Assembly: GCA_009936765.1 (NCBI GenBank)
Contig: JAACDL010000048.1
Location: 1-19,121, forward strand
Origin: Methanobacteriota archaeon
Lineage (GTDB): Archaea > Thermoplasmatota > Poseidoniia > Poseidoniales > Poseidoniaceae
Length of the DNA stretch: 19,121 nt
Reading direction: 5' to 3'
The translations under genes and the position numbers were made by a program. Of this stretch, positions 15,979 through 19,121 are shown one piece after another (positions within the stretch are counted from its first letter, which is position 1; each line of letters starts with the position of its first letter). The notes below the pieces were generated by a model that saw nothing but the letters and a program-made list of their open reading frames with translations, made no database searches and was not told the origin of the DNA.

Positions 15979-17016
15979 TTAGAAGTCTTCCTCCATTGAG
16001 AAGCGCTGTTGTACCGCTCCTAGGCTAGAAGAGCCCATTACACCAGCTTTCTGGTATTCTCCGACTCTCTTCTCGAAGAAGTTAGTCTTACCTTGCATAG
16101 AGATCATTTCCATCCACGGGAATGGATTCTCTGCATTGTAGAGTTTGGTAGCGCCAAGAGACACTAGTAATCTATCCGCAACGAATTGAATATACTGTTG
16201 CATCAAATCAGAGTTCATCCCGATAAGAGATACTGGTAAAGCACTGGTAACGAAATCGATTTCTATTTCGACAGCCTCTGAAATAATCTGATGAATCTTC
16301 ATCTCGCCTGCTCCTTTGACTAAATTAGAGTGTAGTAGGCAAGCAAAGTCACAGTGTAGTCCTTCATCTCGGCTAATCAATTCGTTAGAAAAGGTGAGGC
16401 CAGGCATTAATCCACGCTTCTTCAGCCAGAAAATGGCGCAGAATGAACCGGAGAAGAAGATACCTTCAACTGCTGCGAATGCTACAAGTCTTTCAGCGAA
16501 TGAGGCTCTCTTACGGTCTAACCATCTTAGAGCCCAACTTCCTTTTCTCTCGACTGAAGGAACGGTCTCTAGTGCTTTGAATAGATGGTCTTTCTCTTGA
16601 GGATCTTTGATGTATGTGTCGATAAGTAAGGAGTAGGTTTCTGCATGGATATTCTCCATCATGATTTGGAAACCGTAGAACGCTCGTGCTTCAGCCCACT
16701 GTACTTCGTTAGCAAAATTGACAACAAGGTTCTCATTTACAATTCCATCAGATGCTGCGAAGAAAGCGAGAACATGCTTCAAGAAATGTTGCTCATCTGC
16801 ACTAAGAGACTCCCAGTCTTTGGCATCCTCAGCCAAATCTATTTCTTCAGCGGTCCAGAAAGAAGCCGCATGTTGCTTGTACATTTCCCACACCTCTGAG
16901 TGTTCTATAGGAAATAGTACAAATCGGTCCAAGGATTCTTTGAGCATTGGCTCAATGAACTCTGAAGTGAGATCTAAATCAAAGCCGTCGTTAGTATGAG
17001 TTTGTGGCTGCATCAT
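15979..17016 (-). CDS. nrdB: Class Ia ribonucleotide reductase, small (beta) radical subunit
   Basis: Ferritin-like subunit (345 residues) holding the di-iron site and stable tyrosyl radical for NrdA. Ligands are D90, E121, H124, E184, E218 and H221, and the radical tyrosine is Y128 (ENIHAETY). The spacings equal those of mouse R2 (D139, E170, H173, Y177, E233, E267, H270, from memory). Eukaryote-like stretches include HVLAFFAASDGIVNENLV, GFQIMMENIHAETYSLLID, FFSGSFCAIFWLKKRGLM and GKTNFFEKRVGEYQKAGVM. The C-terminal FSMEEDF is the expected docking peptide for NrdA. The start is set by GGGAGGG (17021-17027), 4 nt from ATG 17016; an ATG at 17013 would also work. First gene of the nrdBA operon, divergent from dut. 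Because the radical cofactor is made with O2, the host is aerobic. Confidence 0.97.
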   Translation of the reverse strand: MMQPQTHTNDGFDLDLTSEFIEPMLKESLDRFVLFPIEHSEVWEMYKQHAASFWTAEEIDLAEDAKDWESLSADEQHFLKHVLAFFAASDGIVNENLVVNFANEVQWAEARAFYGFQIMMENIHAETYSLLIDTYIKDPQEKDHLFKALETVPSVERKGSWALRWLDRKRASFAERLVAFAAVEGIFFSGSFCAIFWLKKRGLMPGLTFSNELISRDEGLHCDFACLLHSNLVKGAGEMKIHQIISEAVEIEIDFVTSALPVSLIGMNSDLMQQYIQFVADRLLVSLGATKLYNAENPFPWMEMISMQGKTNFFEKRVGEYQKAGVMGSSSLGAVQQRFSMEEDF

Positions 17017-17268
17017 CTGTCCCTCCCATTTCGCGCTCGCGGTGGATTTTGTTTGCCGTCGAAACGAGCCTATAATGTTGCTTAATCATCACAGGGTTCC
17101 GCTACATGTTTCAGCAGTAGAACCGCTCCCGTCAGGCTTAGTTGGACGGGTGTCGGGGGCTTATGATATCTACTATTGAATTGGTGAAAGATAATTCAAT
17201 AAAAGTGTGAAGTTTTGTGCCTTCAAATTAACCAAAGACCTTGAGTGCCTCTTTCGCTTCGCCCGACC
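17017..17268. promoter_or_regulatory. nrdB/dut divergent intergenic region with two stem-loops
   Basis: The longest noncoding gap (252 bp). On the minus strand ATTATAG (about 17070-17077) could be the nrdB TATA box, giving a ~30-nt leader with the SD. Two adjacent stem-loops follow: GGTT-CCG-CTAC with GTAG-AACC (17095-17124, one internal bulge), and CCCGTC/GACGGG with an 11-nt loop (17128-17150). After them comes an AT-rich stretch (17160-17235), the probable dut promoter. The stem-loops match no RNA family I can name; they could be operators, a leader or a small RNA. Confidence 0.45.
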
Positions 17269-17721
17269 ATGACGCGAGAGAGTGTTGAAGTGATGTTCGC
17301 CAAACTAGACCCAGAGGCCTCAAAACCAACTCAAGGCACCAAATCCGCTGCCGGCTGGGATTTGAGAGCGTTGGAAGAAACAATTGTCACAAAAGGCCAT
17401 TCTGCCAAAATAAGAACAGGAATAGCTGTAGCCATTCCCGAAGGATGGGAGGGCCAGATTAGATCTCGCTCATCACTAGGCGCTAAAGGAATGATAATGC
17501 CCAATGGCGTTGGAACAATCGATTCCGATTACCGGGGGGAACTAATGGTATTAGCCACATGGATTGGAGAGGGTCAATCGATCACACTCGCAAAGGGAGA
17601 GAGAATCGCACAGATGTTAATCGCACCCGTCCCCTTAACAAGTTACAGAGAAGTTACTTTCGAAGAATTATCCACTACAGATAGAGGCGAAGGTGGATTC
17701 GGAAGCAGTGGAAGATTCTGA
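17269..17721 (+). CDS. dut: dUTP diphosphatase (trimeric dUTPase)
   Basis: Hydrolyses dUTP to dUMP and PPi, keeping uracil out of DNA and feeding dTMP synthesis; about 150 residues, normal for the homotrimeric family. All five motifs are present: I AAGWDLRA (27-34), II RSRSSLGAKG (65-74), III NGVGTIDSDYRGE (79-91, catalytic D85, uracil-site Y88), IV GERIAQMLI (110-118), V RGEGGFGSSG (139-148). Motif V is complete, so the flexible C-terminal arm that closes the active site should work. The dCTP-deaminase branch is less likely given the Tyr in motif III and the full motif V. ATG 17269 is chosen without a clear SD; ATG 17293 or GTG 17245 are alternatives. It is divergent from nrdBA, which makes its dUDP precursor, and its stop TGA forms part of the lipB SD. 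Confidence 0.95.
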   Translation: MTRESVEVMFAKLDPEASKPTQGTKSAAGWDLRALEETIVTKGHSAKIRTGIAVAIPEGWEGQIRSRSSLGAKGMIMPNGVGTIDSDYRGELMVLATWIGEGQSITLAKGERIAQMLIAPVPLTSYREVTFEELSTTDRGEGGFGSSGRF

Positions 17722-17733
17722 GGTGATTAGTTG
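17719..17733 (+). promoter_or_regulatory. Stop/SD composite dut-lipB
   Basis: TGAGGTGAT holds the dut stop TGA (17719-17721) and the same 8-nt SD as at bkdA1-bkdA2, here serving a TTG start 3 nt downstream. The strong SD may compensate for the weak start codon. Confidence 0.6.
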
Positions 17734-18357
17734 CGTCAACTCGTGATTACGGAATTAGGTAAAATCGGACATTCTGAATCTGATGAATTAATGCGAGTAA
17801 TGCAGAGTAAGAGGATTGATGATGAAATCATCGACACTATACTTGTGTGTGAGCATGAAGAAATCGTCACTGTGGGTCCTAGAGCTAGGAATGATGGCAT
17901 CAACCCACCACCGGGATACGCAACATCACCAGTTGATCGAGGAGGAGGATTGACTTGGCATGGACCTGGCCAGTTGGTAATTTATCCAATCATCAAATGG
18001 GACCTGGAAGGTGAATCTAACGTCAAGGCAGTAATTGCGATATTAGAAGAATGGGTCATTGCAGCACTTTCGAAACTAGGCATTGAAGGGCACCGTGATG
18101 AAAGAATGCAAGGCGTATGGGTTGGCGATAACAAGATTTGTTCAATCGGACTATCATTCCTAAGATGGACTAGTCGGCACGGATTAACAATTAATTGTAA
18201 TACCCCTAGTGGAAGAGTTGAGATGGTCAGTGGATGTGGATTAGGCCAAGACACTACAACAAGTCTGGCAGCATTAGGCATCGACACTACTACTGAGATG
18301 GTGATGCAGTCCCTTAGGGAAACAATCGCAACCCTCTCTAGAACTTTGACTGAATAA
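17731..18357 (+). CDS. lipB: Octanoyltransferase LipB
   Basis: Transfers octanoyl from acyl carrier protein to the lipoyl-domain lysine, the first step of lipoate synthesis (208 residues). The motif DRGGGLTWHGPGQLVIYPI (69-87) contains the conserved HGPGQ. K135 (VGDNKICSIGLS) and C169 (SGCGLGQDTTTSL) are the expected catalytic Lys and acyl-accepting Cys; presence of the Cys separates it from LplA ligases. It starts at TTG 17731: GAGGTGAT (17720-17727) lies 3 nt upstream and shares two bases with the dut stop, so the two genes are coupled. A lipoylation gene paired with dUTPase has no obvious functional link; its true partners, lipA and the E2 gene, are in the operon at 7015-12921. Confidence 0.95.
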   Translation: MRQLVITELGKIGHSESDELMRVMQSKRIDDEIIDTILVCEHEEIVTVGPRARNDGINPPPGYATSPVDRGGGLTWHGPGQLVIYPIIKWDLEGESNVKAVIAILEEWVIAALSKLGIEGHRDERMQGVWVGDNKICSIGLSFLRWTSRHGLTINCNTPSGRVEMVSGCGLGQDTTTSLAALGIDTTTEMVMQSLRETIATLSRTLTE

Positions 18358-18373
18358 TTACATCCACTTATTC

Positions 18374-18386
18374 TATTAATATATTC
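18374..18386 (+). promoter_or_regulatory. TATA-like box of the aminotransferase gene
   Basis: ATTAATATATTC-type AT tract in the 43-bp gap after lipB, centred 20-24 nt before the ATG at 18401. No SD is present before that ATG, so a leaderless transcript is the simplest reading. Assigned by spacing and composition alone. Confidence 0.4.
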
Positions 18387-18400
18387 TACTAAGCATCGAC

Positions 18401-19121
18401 ATGGCAGGTAACTACCCGGGAACCGGTGGGCCGGCACGTGGTTCTGAGATTCCTCCTGTTTCTTACCTCCAGTGGTACATCCCAAGACTCAAGGAAAATC
18501 GAAAACACAATTTATCATTCTCAGGACTACAATTTCCTTGGGAATTAGAAGGAATAGAAAATGTGTGGAAAGATCACAGAGGTCCTGGGATTGATGAAAG
18601 AGACCTAGTCAGTAAGATGTACGGAGTTTCTGTTGATAATGTCCATCTTTGCATGGGCGCTACTCAAGGAATCGCCCTAGCAATATCAGCAGCATCACGA
18701 GGTGGAAAGGTCGCTGTAGAAATGCCATCATATGGCCCTGTAAGTCAGACTGCGAGGATACTCGGCCTAGAAACCGTAGCTGTTCGTAGAATAACCACTA
18801 GCACAGCGTGGGTAATAGATAGAGATGAATGGTCCCTAGTTTTGGAATCTGTCGATTTGTTGGTGATCACTCCACAACTAAATCCAGTCGGATGGTCATT
18901 CACAGAAGAAGATCGTAATTGGCTTGTTTCTGAATGCAAGAGAAAGGATGTCAGAATAATTAGTGACGAAGTTTATTCAAGAGCAGATAAGAGTTGGAGA
19001 CCAATGTTTACTGAGGGTGATAACTGCATTACAATATCTTCATTGACAAAGGTGCATGGGCTTGGAGTGGTCCGATATGGATGGATTATTGCTGATGAGA
19101 GTATAATCGCAAATGTTGAAA
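18401..19121 (+). CDS. PLP-dependent class I/II aminotransferase (partial, 3' end off window)
   Basis: The first 240 codons of a fold-type I aminotransferase; the C-terminal domain lies outside the window. Visible motifs are GATQGIALAI (86-95) for the cofactor phosphate region, YGP (111-113) for the ring-stacking aromatic, TPQLNPVG (157-164) with N161, SDEVYSRAD (188-196) with D189 and Y192, and SSLTKVHGLG (213-222) with Schiff-base K217, then RYGW (225-228). These identify a subgroup I aminotransferase or a C-S lyase-like relative; the substrate cannot be read from this part. TPQLNP differs from the common NPxNPTG at the first position. If it acts on branched-chain or aromatic amino acids it could feed the bkd complex, but nothing here proves that. 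The start at 18401 follows a TATA-like box with no SD. Confidence 0.9.
   Translation, partial: MAGNYPGTGGPARGSEIPPVSYLQWYIPRLKENRKHNLSFSGLQFPWELEGIENVWKDHRGPGIDERDLVSKMYGVSVDNVHLCMGATQGIALAISAASRGGKVAVEMPSYGPVSQTARILGLETVAVRRITTSTAWVIDRDEWSLVLESVDLLVITPQLNPVGWSFTEEDRNWLVSECKRKDVRIISDEVYSRADKSWRPMFTEGDNCITISSLTKVHGLGVVRYGWIIADESIIANVE

Noticed and set aside
17982..18485. 167-codon open frame on the minus strand across lipB
   Set aside because: It is antisense to lipB, which has full catalytic motifs; the translation has no family resemblance, and no start signal supports it.

Overview
The window looks like chromosomal DNA from a marine planktonic archaeon, most likely Marine Group II (Ca. Poseidoniales, Thermoplasmatota). 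This is inferred, with confidence of about 0.75. The supporting signs are TATA-like boxes 20-28 nt upstream of starts (including leaderless ones) without clear bacterial -35/-10 pairs, extended Shine-Dalgarno (SD) sites that match an archaeal 16S tail, large secreted or membrane-anchored Asp/Asn-rich proteins, and a mix of bacterial-type and eukaryote-like metabolic genes. Nearly all of the DNA is coding and no gap exceeds about 260 bp. I see no CRISPR array, insertion sequence, phage gene or integrase.

Left third (1-6000, minus strand): three exported proteins. The first, truncated by the window edge, carries Ca-binding DxDxDG repeats. The second is a ~965-residue type I membrane protein with NEW3-like beta domains and a very acidic cytoplasmic tail. 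The third is an 804-residue mosaic: LDLa-like segment, two GCTD...DDGSC repeats, PKD-like and Ig-like domains, a YHYH domain and a C-terminal membrane anchor. Short triloop hairpins with a shared CCC-TNC-GGG core lie after the second and third genes, and a third copy lies in the SDR/lipA gap.

Centre (6120-12921): a tRNA-Leu(UAA) ends exactly where a convergent pteridine-reductase-like SDR gene ends. Divergent from the SDR is a tight five-gene operon: lipoyl synthase (lipA), E1alpha, E1beta, E2 and E3. The four enzyme subunits resemble the Pseudomonas bkdA1-bkdA2-bkdB-lpdV branched-chain 2-oxoacid dehydrogenase set more than classical pyruvate dehydrogenase. LipA installs sulfur on the octanoylated lysine of E2. 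The octanoyltransferase LipB is encoded about 5 kb beyond the operon's end, so the whole de novo lipoylation route and its client complex are in this window.

Right third (12965-19121): a small DsrE/TusD-like protein, then a class Ia ribonucleotide reductase operon (nrdB then nrdA, minus strand) that looks strikingly like eukaryotic RRM1/RRM2. Divergent from it are dUTPase (dut) and lipB, followed by a PLP aminotransferase cut by the window end. RNR and dUTPase together form a small dNTP-supply neighbourhood. Four of the five closely coupled gene junctions use one stop/SD composite (TGAGG), which suggests translational coupling.
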